Positions 43,595 to 51,191 of a DNA stretch of 64,000 bases are shown one piece after another. The notes beneath the pieces were generated by a model, which made no database searches, was not told where the DNA came from, and saw nothing but the letters and a program-made list of their open reading frames with translations. The stretch lies in NCBI RefSeq assembly GCF_014207605.1, contig NZ_JACHHI010000006.1:1-64000 (forward strand). Direction: 5' to 3'. The position numbers and the translations under genes are program-made. This DNA comes from Negativicoccus succinicivorans. Its GTDB lineage: Bacteria; Bacillota; Negativicutes; Veillonellales; Negativicoccaceae. Within the stretch, counting starts at the first letter, position 1. Each line of letters begins with the position of its first letter.

Positions 43595-45106
43595 TTACTG
43601 TTTTTTCATGCTCTTGTTATCGGCTAAGCGCTGATGGAAATCAAATGCTTCTTTGAGAATATGCGGGGTTTGCGAGTAGCCGCAAGCTTTTTCCGCACGT
43701 TCCAGATAGTCCATCAATTCCGGACGGTAATCCGGATGCGCAATGTTTTCGATAATCACGCGAGCGCGTTCTTTCGGCGAGAGGCCGCGAACGTCGGCAA
43801 CGCCCATTTCGGAAATGTAGACGTGTACGTCGTGTTCCGTATGGTCGATGTGCGAGCAGAACGGTACGACACAGGAGATGTCGCCGTTTTTCGCGATCGA
43901 GTTCGTGAAGAAAATGCTCAGGCCGCCGTTACGAGCGAAGTCGCCCGAACCGCCGATACCGTTCATCATCTTCGTGCCCGATACGTGCGTCGAGTTGATG
44001 TTGCCGTAGATGTCCATTTCGAGCGCGGTGTTCATCGCGATAACGCCTAAGCGACGGATGACTTCCGGGTTGTTCGAAATTTCTTGCGGACGCAAAACGA
44101 TTTTATCGCGGTACCCTTTGATACCTTTGTAGAACCGTTTCAGTCCGTCCGGCGACGGCGAAAGGCTCGTGCCCGAAGCCATCGTCAATTTGCCGGCATC
44201 AATCAGGTCGAACATGCCGTCCTGGATAACTTCCGTGTATACGGTCAGGTTTTCATACGGAGAATCAACCAAGCCGCTGATTACGGCGTTTGCTACGTTA
44301 CCTACACCGGATTGCAACGGGAGCAGGTTTTCCGGCAAGCGACCGTGTTTTACTTCGTTTTGCAAGAAGTCGATGAGGTTGCCGCTCATCTTCTTCGCGT
44401 CGTCACCAATCGGGGCGAATGCGCGTGTTTTGTCGGTGATGTCGCACGGTACGATCGCAGCGATTTTGCTGTGGTCCACTTCGATGTACGGAGTACCGAT
44501 GCGGTCGCCGGCTGCTTCGATCGGAATCGGTTTGCGATGCGGCGGGTTAGCCGGCTGATAAATATCATGCATACCTTCCAATTCGAGCGGTTGCGAAGTG
44601 TTCACTTCGATGATTACTTTTTTGGCTTCCGTGACGTATACCGGCGAGTTGCCCAAGGCGGTCGTCGGAATCAGGTGACCTTCTTCAGTAATCGCGCATA
44701 CTTCAATGATGCACCAGTCTAATTCGCCGAAAAAGCCCGCGCGTACCTGTTGCGCTACGTGGCTCAAGTGCATATCGATGTAGTGCACTTTGCCGGCGTT
44801 GATGGCTTTACGCAATACAGAGTTTGTCTGGTACGGGAAGCGGCGGTTCATACCGTCACATTCAACCAGAGCTTGGTCTGCTTCCGGGCCGACCGAGGCG
44901 CCGGTCCACAGATCAATTTTGAATTGCTCTTTCTTAATCCGTTCTTCCAATGCGAGTGGTACTGCTTTCGGGTAACCGGACGGTGTAAATCCGCTGATAC
45001 CGATATGATCATTCGGGTGAATCATGGCGGCCGCTTCTTCTGCGGTCATGACTTTGCCGAGCAGATCTTTACACCGAATTCTGTCGCGAATGTCGTTAAT
45101 ATCCAT
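43595..45106 (-). CDS. Succinyl-CoA:carboxylate (probably propionyl-CoA:succinate) CoA transferase
   Basis: 503 residues, acetyl-CoA hydrolase/transferase family (Cat1/ScpC type). The catalytic Glu lies in LTVYTEVIQDGMFDLI, and the CoA-binding loops appear as QSGVGNVANAV and GIGGSGDFARNGGLS. It moves CoA from propionyl-CoA to succinate, closing the fermentative cycle. It is first in the operon; ATG follows AAGGAGATGG. Its 230-nt leader contains an attenuator terminator. Confidence 0.93.
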   Translation of the reverse strand: MDINDIRDRIRCKDLLGKVMTAEEAAAMIHPNDHIGISGFTPSGYPKAVPLALEERIKKEQFKIDLWTGASVGPEADQALVECDGMNRRFPYQTNSVLRKAINAGKVHYIDMHLSHVAQQVRAGFFGELDWCIIEVCAITEEGHLIPTTALGNSPVYVTEAKKVIIEVNTSQPLELEGMHDIYQPANPPHRKPIPIEAAGDRIGTPYIEVDHSKIAAIVPCDITDKTRAFAPIGDDAKKMSGNLIDFLQNEVKHGRLPENLLPLQSGVGNVANAVISGLVDSPYENLTVYTEVIQDGMFDLIDAGKLTMASGTSLSPSPDGLKRFYKGIKGYRDKIVLRPQEISNNPEVIRRLGVIAMNTALEMDIYGNINSTHVSGTKMMNGIGGSGDFARNGGLSIFFTNSIAKNGDISCVVPFCSHIDHTEHDVHVYISEMGVADVRGLSPKERARVIIENIAHPDYRPELMDYLERAEKACGYSQTPHILKEAFDFHQRLADNKSMKKQ

Positions 45107-45166
45107 TCCTTTACCATCTCCTTAAAAAACAACGGAACACGCTATGCCGTACATAGTTCCGAGAAA

Positions 45167-45203
45167 CAAAAAAGGATATCGCCGCCGTCGACGATATCCT
45201 TTT
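45167..45203 (-). terminator. Attenuator-like terminator in the leader of the succinate operon
   Basis: On the minus strand AAAAGGATATCGTC pairs with GGCGATATCCTTTT around GACG, followed by TTTTTTGTTT. It sits between the operon promoter (45373-45345) and the CoA transferase start (45106), so transcription must pass it to reach the pathway genes. Confidence 0.8.
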
Positions 45204-45337
45204 CGAGGGAAGAGAAATAGTCAACGGTACCGCAATGCGATAAATCTGGCGTCTCCTAAATTCTTGAATCCCCTCCCTTGTGGACCAACTCCGTATTTTT
45301 GCAAAGAGCCTTGTAAATCAGCCCTTCACATATTGTT

Positions 45338-45373
45338 CGTCTATATGATAGACGATGGGTTTTGCCTTGTCAA
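45338..45373 (-). promoter_or_regulatory. Promoter of the succinate operon with dyad over the -10
   Basis: TTGACA at 45373-45368, a 17-bp spacer and TATCAT at 45350-45345. The -10 lies inside a perfect inverted repeat, TCGTCTATATGATAGACGA (arms of 8 bp, 3-bp centre) at 45337-45355. A dimeric regulator bound there would cover the -10 box. The remainder of 45374-45533 shows no gene. Confidence 0.8.
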
Positions 45374-45533
45374 TCATTACTATTCGGTTTCTAATCTTTC
45401 TAAGATACCTAAAAATGCCACTCGACGGTTGTTGTAAAACACCGGTGATTAATTGTAAACCTTGTTATTCTGTTTAAGCATAATGCATATTCAGCTAATC
45501 TTCAACGTTTGTTAAGCTTTCTAATTTTTCTTT

Positions 45534-46754
45534 TCAGCGTTGTCCCAAACGACTCAGCGCACTTTGCAATGCACATAATGTCCAAAACGTGAGTGCCACT
45601 GTCCGGTGGAAGAAATTGTAATCGAACAGTCCGTTGATGCTCATAGCGACCACGGCCAATAGCACTCCCAAAGACAGCGCCCGCGCAAGGTGGCTGTCGC
45701 TTATCCGGTAGCTGCGCCAGGCCAAAACGCCATGCCCCCAAAAGGCCAGCATGTATAGCGCGAAGCCGATGATTCCGGTCTCCGCCAAGACCGTCAGGTA
45801 TAAATTATGTGCGTGGTAAATCACAATCGACGGATCCTGAATATAGTAATCATAGTGGGGATACACAAGCGGAAAAGCCGCCCAACCGATCCCGCTCGAC
45901 CAGTGATCGCCGATCATTTGCCAGGTGCTGCGCCAAAATGCAAAGCGCAGATCCACGGACGTATCGCCGCCGCGGAAAAGAGAAATAAAGCGCTCCGTAA
46001 TTTGTCCATGATGCAACCAAAGAAATGCGGGGACAGCCAACAAGCCCCAGGCGACCCTTCGATCATAGATAATGGCGGTGACGGTGAGTACCACCAGCAT
46101 ACTCACCCACGCCCCCCGTGAATACGTCAGCAATAACACCAACAATATCAGCAGCAAAAACGCTGCCAGAAGCAAGCGCTTATATCCGCGCTCATAAATC
46201 GCAGTAAAACTCGCGAGCACGCTCGCGATAATCAACAAATACGCCCCCAGCAAGTTGGGATTGCCCAGCGTACTGTACATCCGCCGCAGCAGTAGCGGAA
46301 AACGTTCGCGATCCACCCATTCCATAGTAAAGCCGTCAAACCCGCCGAAGAAATACTGATACACGCCGATGACACATACAATGACCGCGCCGGCCAATAA
46401 GTAGCTTAAAAAATGCACGCATTGCTCGCGCGTGCGTAACTGCCAGGTCACCAGTAAATACATCGCCGCATAGGTGCCGCAGCGATAAAAAAAGTTGTAT
46501 GCGCTGGCGGAAGGTTCCGGCGCCAACCAGGTGGTGCAATACGCCCAAGCGGCAAACAACATGAGCGCCACTCCCGGCCAACGCAAGGCGCGCAAACGAG
46601 CCGGCTCACGCCAAAGCAACACCGCCATAACGGCGCATGCCGAAAACAGCGAAAGCTCCAATCCCATTTGCCACCAGGGCATAAAAAAAGCCGCCGCGTA
46701 TAATAACCCGCTGCACCATTGCGATAATAATCGGGAATGCGTCTGTACCTGCAT
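45534..46754 (-). CDS. O-antigen ligase family protein (WaaL/Wzy-like)
   Basis: 406 residues with about 10-12 membrane helices and one large extracytoplasmic loop near the C-terminal half. The conserved Wzy_C region is seen around LLLLTYSRGAWVSMLVVLTV, and WRSTWQMIGDHWSSGIGWAAF with YHAHNLYLTVLAETGIIGF, including the loop His typical of the family. It joins O-antigen or another polymer to a carrier in the outer membrane pathway, or polymerises it. Its presence supports a diderm envelope. ATG at 46754 follows AAAGGAACG. It is monocistronic. Confidence 0.82.
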   Translation of the reverse strand: MQVQTHSRLLSQWCSGLLYAAAFFMPWWQMGLELSLFSACAVMAVLLWREPARLRALRWPGVALMLFAAWAYCTTWLAPEPSASAYNFFYRCGTYAAMYLLVTWQLRTREQCVHFLSYLLAGAVIVCVIGVYQYFFGGFDGFTMEWVDRERFPLLLRRMYSTLGNPNLLGAYLLIIASVLASFTAIYERGYKRLLLAAFLLLILLVLLLTYSRGAWVSMLVVLTVTAIIYDRRVAWGLLAVPAFLWLHHGQITERFISLFRGGDTSVDLRFAFWRSTWQMIGDHWSSGIGWAAFPLVYPHYDYYIQDPSIVIYHAHNLYLTVLAETGIIGFALYMLAFWGHGVLAWRSYRISDSHLARALSLGVLLAVVAMSINGLFDYNFFHRTVALTFWTLCALQSALSRLGQR

Positions 46755-47127
46755 GCAGATTCGTTCCTTTCGTAATAACACTAAGCTTATTATAATGCGC
46801 GGTATGCGTTCTGTCCACGCAGACAGCGCGAAGGCCTTATGTTGTTCCTTTCTCTGCTCTGTAAAGTTATCAATGGTCGATAAATAACTTCTTTTTCATT
46901 TATTCATCATGTTTATTTATATTTCGTAAAGAAAACATTCTTTCCAAACGATATTTCATTTTTCTATTTTTGTGAATTCTTCCATTTACTATATATAAAT
47001 GTTTTTATATATAAAGATAATATAATCCATATTATCATCAAAATTGATACTTATCAGAAAATCACCTTCTCTTTCCTTGCCACATGATGGTTTTAGGTAT
47101 GCTACAATAGCAAAAGGAGGAATGCAC
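46755..47127. other. AT-rich gap between O-antigen ligase and small membrane protein genes
   Basis: No gene seen. Most of 46880-47090 is very AT-rich with poly-A/T runs. An extended -10, TGCTACAAT, ends at 47108 and probably serves the small gene starting at 47128. Confidence 0.6.
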
Positions 47128-47316
47128 ATGAACAAAGTCAAAATTGGTACAATGGCGATTGCCTTTATGTACACGATTTACCATATCAACAGCGTCGGTT
47201 TGAACATCGGTAACGGTCTGGTCCTCGCCGTGGTTTTGTTTTGCATCGCGATCGATTGCTACCGCTATGCCAAACGGCGTACCACCGAAGATAAACACGA
47301 TTTGTACCGTAAATAA
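47128..47316 (+). CDS. Small membrane protein
   Basis: 62 residues: two short hydrophobic segments (IGTMAIAFMYTIYHIN and NGLVLAVVLFCIAIDCYRYA) and a basic, charged tail. AAAGGAGG lies 7 nt before ATG. No family recognised. It is just upstream of ahpC, which has its own promoter. Confidence 0.68.
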   Translation: MNKVKIGTMAIAFMYTIYHINSVGLNIGNGLVLAVVLFCIAIDCYRYAKRRTTEDKHDLYRK

Positions 47317-47339
47317 ATCAAAATGTTTGCCGAACTATA

Positions 47340-47368
47340 TTGATTTATTTGCATATAATGACTATACT
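47340..47368 (+). promoter_or_regulatory. ahpC promoter with PerR-like box
   Basis: TTGATT at 47340-47345, a 17-bp spacer and TATACT at 47363-47368. The sequence ATATAATGACTATAC at 47353-47367 matches 11 of 14 defined positions of the Per box TTATAATNATTATAA and covers the -10, where PerR would repress until peroxide is sensed. Confidence 0.5.
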
Positions 47369-47412
47369 ATAAGTAAGAATCATTCATATTAACAACAAGG
47401 AGGAATGTAACA

Positions 47413-47976
47413 ATGAGCATGATCGGAAAAAAACTGCCGGAGTTCAAGGCAGATTATTATCAGGCGGGCGAATTAAAGCAACTCACCCATGAGGATGTTT
47501 TGGGAAAATGGGCGGTATTCTTCTTTTACCCTGCCGATTTCACGTTTGTATGCCCGACAGAATTAGCTGACTTGGCGGATCACTATGAAAAACTGCAGGA
47601 ATTAGGCTGCGAAGTTTACAGTGTTTCGACCGATACGCATTTCGTTCACATGGCTTGGGCGAAAGAATCCCCGAGCATTCAGAAAGTCCAATACAAAATG
47701 ATCGGTGATCCGACCGGTCAATTAGCCCGTTACTTTGATGTCATGAACGAAGCGGAAGGTAGCGCGCAACGCGGTTCCTTCGTCATCGATCCCGAAGGCG
47801 TCATCCAGGCCCTGGAAATTCACGCGGACGGCATCGGCCGTAATGCGGATGAATTGGTTCGCAAAGTGGAAGCGGCGCAATTCGTTGCCGAACACGGCGA
47901 CCAGGTTTGCCCCGCGCGCTGGCACAAAGGTGCGGAAACCTTGAAACCGGGTAAAGATTTAGTCGGTACGATTTAA
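47413..47976 (+). CDS. ahpC: Peroxiredoxin AhpC
   Basis: 187 residues, typical 2-Cys peroxiredoxin of the AhpC type. The peroxidatic Cys is in FYPADFTFVCPTEL near residue 47, and the resolving Cys is in GDQVCPARW near residue 167. It reduces hydrogen peroxide and organic peroxides. No AhpF reductase gene follows; a terminator comes directly after, so the electron donor is encoded elsewhere. ATG follows AAGGAGGAATG. Confidence 0.95.
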   Translation: MSMIGKKLPEFKADYYQAGELKQLTHEDVLGKWAVFFFYPADFTFVCPTELADLADHYEKLQELGCEVYSVSTDTHFVHMAWAKESPSIQKVQYKMIGDPTGQLARYFDVMNEAEGSAQRGSFVIDPEGVIQALEIHADGIGRNADELVRKVEAAQFVAEHGDQVCPARWHKGAETLKPGKDLVGTI

Positions 47977-47979
47977 CTT

Positions 47980-48010
47980 TAAAAAGCCACCCTAAGGGTG
48001 GCTTTTTTGT
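47980..48010 (+). terminator. Terminator after ahpC
   Basis: AAAAAGCCACCC and GGGTGGCTTTTTT form a stem around TAA. Confidence 0.92.
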
Positions 48011-48075
48011 GTCGTGCAGTAAGCGCGATCGCGCGACAGCAAAATAACTTTTTTGTATTCCGATACAGAATAAAA

Positions 48076-48104
48076 TTGACAATCGCCTCTAAATTCGCTA
48101 CACT
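48076..48104 (+). promoter_or_regulatory. Promoter for tRNA-Ser
   Basis: TTGACA at 48076-48081, a 17-bp spacer and TACACT at 48099-48104, 20 bp before the tRNA. Confidence 0.8.
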
Positions 48105-48124
48105 AGGAGAGTATTCATGCACGC

Positions 48125-48216
<92 letters not shown>

Positions 48217-48265
48217 TTTACTTTCGATCAACATAATGCCAAGTAAATGAATTACGGATAACATT

Positions 48266-48296
48266 AAAAGGCCCGCGATATCGCGGGCCTTTTTCA
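48266..48296 (+). terminator. Terminator after tRNA-Ser
   Basis: AAAAGGCCCGCGAT and ATCGCGGGCCTTTTT form a perfect inverted repeat. Confidence 0.92.
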
Positions 48297-48500
48297 TGCC
48301 CGTCGGTGTCCGTGCAACGCCAAGCGCGATCATTTTCCGAATCATCGCAGCGCCCGACAAAAGCATGTATTCTGAGCGTAAAAAAAGAGTTGCCCATGAT
48401 AGGCCCCGGCATCGTAGCCGAACGCACATGGAAACTTTTTCTATGTTCCTAATCGCAAAAGCCGCAAACCAACAACTTGATGAGCGAAACGCATTGCATT

Positions 48501-48531
48501 GCCGCCCCGATACATTCGGCGGCGTTTTTTA
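48501..48531 (+). terminator. Terminator with no upstream gene
   Basis: GCCGCC and GGCGGC pair around CCGATACATTC, followed by GTTTTTTATTT. No protein gene ends here; 48297-48500 holds no open frame with a ribosome site. It could end a small RNA or prevent read-through. Confidence 0.65.
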
Positions 48532-48589
48532 TTTCGTCCCGCGCATCGCCGTGATGTAATCGTCATTTTACCGCGCTTTACACGAGCGC

Positions 48590-49090
48590 TTATTCCTTCA
48601 CAAGGACTTTTTCTATTTCGCCGATGTATATTTCATGGAAATCGCGGTCGGGGTAATGCTCGTTAATGATCCTCGTATCAATAAATCCGGCGGGAAGCAG
48701 CGGCGCCTGATACAATTTGCGGCAAACGATCACGATCTCGGCTTCCGCAAAATAGGTATAGTCTTCTTCAAACACAGGAGTAAGACCGACTTTGGCGACT
48801 TTATCCCCATCGCGACCCGAATGACTACCCAAGTAACCCATCTCTTTTTTATAGTCGCTGCCGAAAAGAGAGAGCGTGTACCGATCCGCGCGATCCATAA
48901 ATTCTTTGGTGTAACGTTGCGGGCGGATATACACGATCGCCGTCGGGCGCTGCCAAATGACACCGACATGTCCCCAGCTCGCGGTCATCGTATTGTAGCC
49001 TTTCATCGTATCGCCGGCGGTCACCAGCCACCACTCATTACCGATCATTTGCGGGGTGACTTGCAGTTCTGTTACGGAAATTTCACGCAT
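48590..49090 (-). CDS. Flavin reductase family protein (FMN-binding split barrel)
   Basis: 166 residues. The pattern NEWWLVTAGDTMKGYNTMTASWGHVGVIWQRPTAIVYIRPQRYTKEFMD, with the following LSLFGSDYKKEMGYLGSHSGRDGDKVAK, is characteristic of small flavin reductase-like proteins in anaerobic Firmicutes. It binds FMN and would reduce flavin or an unknown acceptor with NAD(P)H. It is monocistronic. Confidence 0.85.
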   Translation of the reverse strand: MREISVTELQVTPQMIGNEWWLVTAGDTMKGYNTMTASWGHVGVIWQRPTAIVYIRPQRYTKEFMDRADRYTLSLFGSDYKKEMGYLGSHSGRDGDKVAKVGLTPVFEEDYTYFAEAEIVIVCRKLYQAPLLPAGFIDTRIINEHYPDRDFHEIYIGEIEKVLVKE

Positions 49091-49277
49091 AATAGACCTC
49101 CTTCAAGCAATATTCCCCTTTTCTTTCATTATACGCTCTGATGCAAGCACGGAAAAATCCAATCGATTTTAATGACACTGAAGTTGGCCGCTTGTTTAGG
49201 CGCGAGGAACGGCGTTTTTCCGGTGCGCATGCTATAATGGATACAAATACATCATAAAGTAGCAGAGGAGGAGTGCT

Positions 49278-49562
49278 ATGAGTTGTCCGCACAGTAAATA
49301 CGATGTTACCAAAATGGATCCGCATGAACGCGCCCGCTATGAGTCGGCGATGCGGCATGTCGAGGCCGCCAAGGCGGCGGGAAAATCGACGGATGAGTGC
49401 CATGCGATTTTCCAAACGATCATGAACCGCAAATGGGATGATCCCGTGCCGAATGACGAGGCGCACCGCGAATACGCGGAACGGGTGGAGCGCGCGAAAA
49501 AAGCGCGTGACAACGGCGCCGGTTGTAAGGAAATCGCCGCGATTTTGCACGGCGAAAAGTAA
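49278..49562 (+). CDS. Hypothetical helical protein
   Basis: 94 residues, charged and predicted mainly helical (DPHERARYESAMRHVEAAKAAGKSTDECHAIFQTIM, then AHREYAERVERAKKARDNGAGCKEIAAIL). Two similar helical halves each end with a Cys near a Gly-containing turn, suggesting an internal repeat. No signal or membrane segment. GAGGAGGAG lies 7 nt before ATG. The next gene starts 53 bp downstream, so both may form a small operon. No family recognised. Confidence 0.7.
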   Translation: MSCPHSKYDVTKMDPHERARYESAMRHVEAAKAAGKSTDECHAIFQTIMNRKWDDPVPNDEAHREYAERVERAKKARDNGAGCKEIAAILHGEK

Positions 49563-49615
49563 AAATATAACTTTTTCCATATAGCGGCGGAACGATTCCG
49601 CCCGAAAGGATCAGC

Positions 49616-49831
49616 ATGCATTGTGAACACCATGATCACGATATCGCGCCGGTGACCTCTGCCGAGAAGGCTCGTTCGGAACGCGCGACGCGCGAAGACG
49701 ACGCGTATTTTGACGGCGTGGTCCGCAACGACCCGCCGGAAACGATCGTTCGCCATGATGATGTCCGCCATGAGGAAAGCGAAGATGATGCGCATCAGGA
49801 AGGCGTCGTCGTTCGTCATGACGATGCCTGA
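49616..49831 (+). CDS. Small His/Asp-rich hydrophilic protein
   Basis: 71 residues with no hydrophobic segment. It starts MHCEHHDHD and ends with repeated VRHDD units (IVRHDDVRHEE, VVVRHDDA), giving about ten His and many Asp/Glu. The composition suggests a disordered metal-binding (for example Ni, Zn or Cu) protein, but no family is recognised. AAAGGA lies 8 nt before ATG. Terminator about 100 bp downstream. Confidence 0.55.
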   Translation: MHCEHHDHDIAPVTSAEKARSERATREDDAYFDGVVRNDPPETIVRHDDVRHEESEDDAHQEGVVVRHDDA

Positions 49832-49933
49832 GCAGGCGACATCGACACGAACGGGCCGGGCATTCGGGAAAATGCGCGCGCCCACTACGCGCGCGGACCG
49901 GTGAGAGCGTCGGTCGCATCGTAAATAAAAAAA

Positions 49934-49966
49934 CAAAGGGCCCCGGTTCGCTTGGGACCTTTTTGC
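49934..49966 (+). terminator. Terminator after the small protein pair
   Basis: AAAGG-G-CCC and GGG-A-CCTTT pair with one mismatch around CGGTTCGCTT, followed by TTTTGCTTTC. Confidence 0.75.
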
Positions 49967-50060
49967 TTTCTTACTCCTCCCATGTCGCGGGAAAGCCGCG
50001 CATGCCCCAAACGCTGTGAATTTGGTATAATAAGGTAAACTTATGCAAAGGAGACCGTTT

Positions 50061-51113
50061 ATGTATACAGAACGTGAAATCAACTTACAAGACGCTGCCA
50101 TGCACCAGCGCCTGATGGATTTTCTGGCCGGTTTTGAATTGACTTTTTCGGGGAATATCGACTATTCCATGGGGATCTTTGACGATGATCGCCTGATCGC
50201 GACCGGCTCGCTGAGCGGGCGTGTTTTACGCAATATCGCCATTGATCCGGAGTACCAGGGAAAAGGTCTGACGCACCGCATTCTCGACCATCTGATGGCG
50301 GAAGCGAAACGGCGCGGGATCACCAGCTACCAGATCTTTACGAAACCGGAAAAAGTACCGGTTTTCGAACACTCCGGCTTTACCTGCGTCGCGAAAGCGG
50401 AGCCGTATGCCGCGCTGCTGGAGTACGGCGATGATACACTGGCGGAATTTTTAGAAAAAACGAAAAAAATCGTCGGTGAACCGGCCGGTCCGGTGCGCGG
50501 GTCCATTGTCATGAACTGTAACCCGTTTACCAAAGGCCACCGCGCTTTGATCGAGTACACATCCCAACAGTGTGATGATGTCGTATTATTCGCCGTGCAA
50601 GAAGACCGTTCGCTCTTCCCGTTTGCGGATCGTTTAGAATTGATTCGCAAAGGAACCGCCGATCTCGGCAATGTCAAAGTAGTTTCAGGCGGTGATTATA
50701 TCATTTCGAACGCCACATTCCCGACCTACTTTATCAAAGGCACAGAGGCGCTCGATGCGCAGACGAAACTCGACGCGACCGTGTTCGCGGAGCAGATCGC
50801 GCCGGCGCTCGGCATCACCGTTCGTTTCGTCGGTGAAGAACCGACCGACAACACAACCAGCGCGTATAATTCGGCGCTCGGTAAAGTCTTGCCGATGAAT
50901 GATATGGATTTCAAGATCATTCCCCGTATCCAAAAATCGGGTACTATCGTCAGCGCCTCTAAGGTGCGTGCCGCACTTGCCAACGATGATTGGGAAACGG
51001 TCGCGACGATGGTTCCGCAAACCACGTTGGACTACCTGCATTCGGAACGCGGCGCCGCCGTCATTGAAAAAATCAAAAAAGACGCTGCGGCTAAAGCTAA
51101 GCTTTCAAAGTAA
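50061..51113 (+). CDS. citC: [Citrate (pro-3S)-lyase] ligase, CitC
   Basis: 350 residues. The N-terminal ~130 are a GNAT-like domain (IAIDPEYQGKGLTHRILDHLMAEAKRRG with the acetyl-CoA loop), and the C-terminal part is a nucleotidyltransferase domain with SIVMNCNPFTKGHRALIEY (HxGH-like motif in the form KGHR) and GTIVSASKVRAAL. CitC acetylates the prosthetic group of citrate lyase to activate it. ATG at 50061 follows AAAGGAGACC. No citDEFXG genes are adjacent; the gene stands alone between terminators. Confidence 0.88.
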   Translation: MYTEREINLQDAAMHQRLMDFLAGFELTFSGNIDYSMGIFDDDRLIATGSLSGRVLRNIAIDPEYQGKGLTHRILDHLMAEAKRRGITSYQIFTKPEKVPVFEHSGFTCVAKAEPYAALLEYGDDTLAEFLEKTKKIVGEPAGPVRGSIVMNCNPFTKGHRALIEYTSQQCDDVVLFAVQEDRSLFPFADRLELIRKGTADLGNVKVVSGGDYIISNATFPTYFIKGTEALDAQTKLDATVFAEQIAPALGITVRFVGEEPTDNTTSAYNSALGKVLPMNDMDFKIIPRIQKSGTIVSASKVRAALANDDWETVATMVPQTTLDYLHSERGAAVIEKIKKDAAAKAKLSK

Positions 51114-51123
51114 AACAAATACT

Positions 51124-51155
51124 AAAAAAAGACGTCCGTACGGACGTCTTTTTTA
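51124..51155. terminator. Bidirectional terminator after citC
   Basis: AAAAAAAGACGTCCGTA and TACGGACGTCTTTTTT form a perfect inverted repeat. Confidence 0.92.
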
Positions 51156-51191
51156 TTTAATGACTACGCCGAGGTTGGCAAAGCAGCGTAT

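Noticed and set aside
45230-45245. T-box-like GCGGTACCG in the leader of the succinate operon
   Set aside because: Only nine bases resemble the T-box core; there is no recognisable stem I with specifier, and the following genes are not amino-acid related. The real T-box of the window is before thrS.
49337-50101. Minus-strand open frame of about 250 codons
   Set aside because: It covers two small plus-strand genes that have strong ribosome sites, a terminator and the start of citC, and has no start signal of its own.
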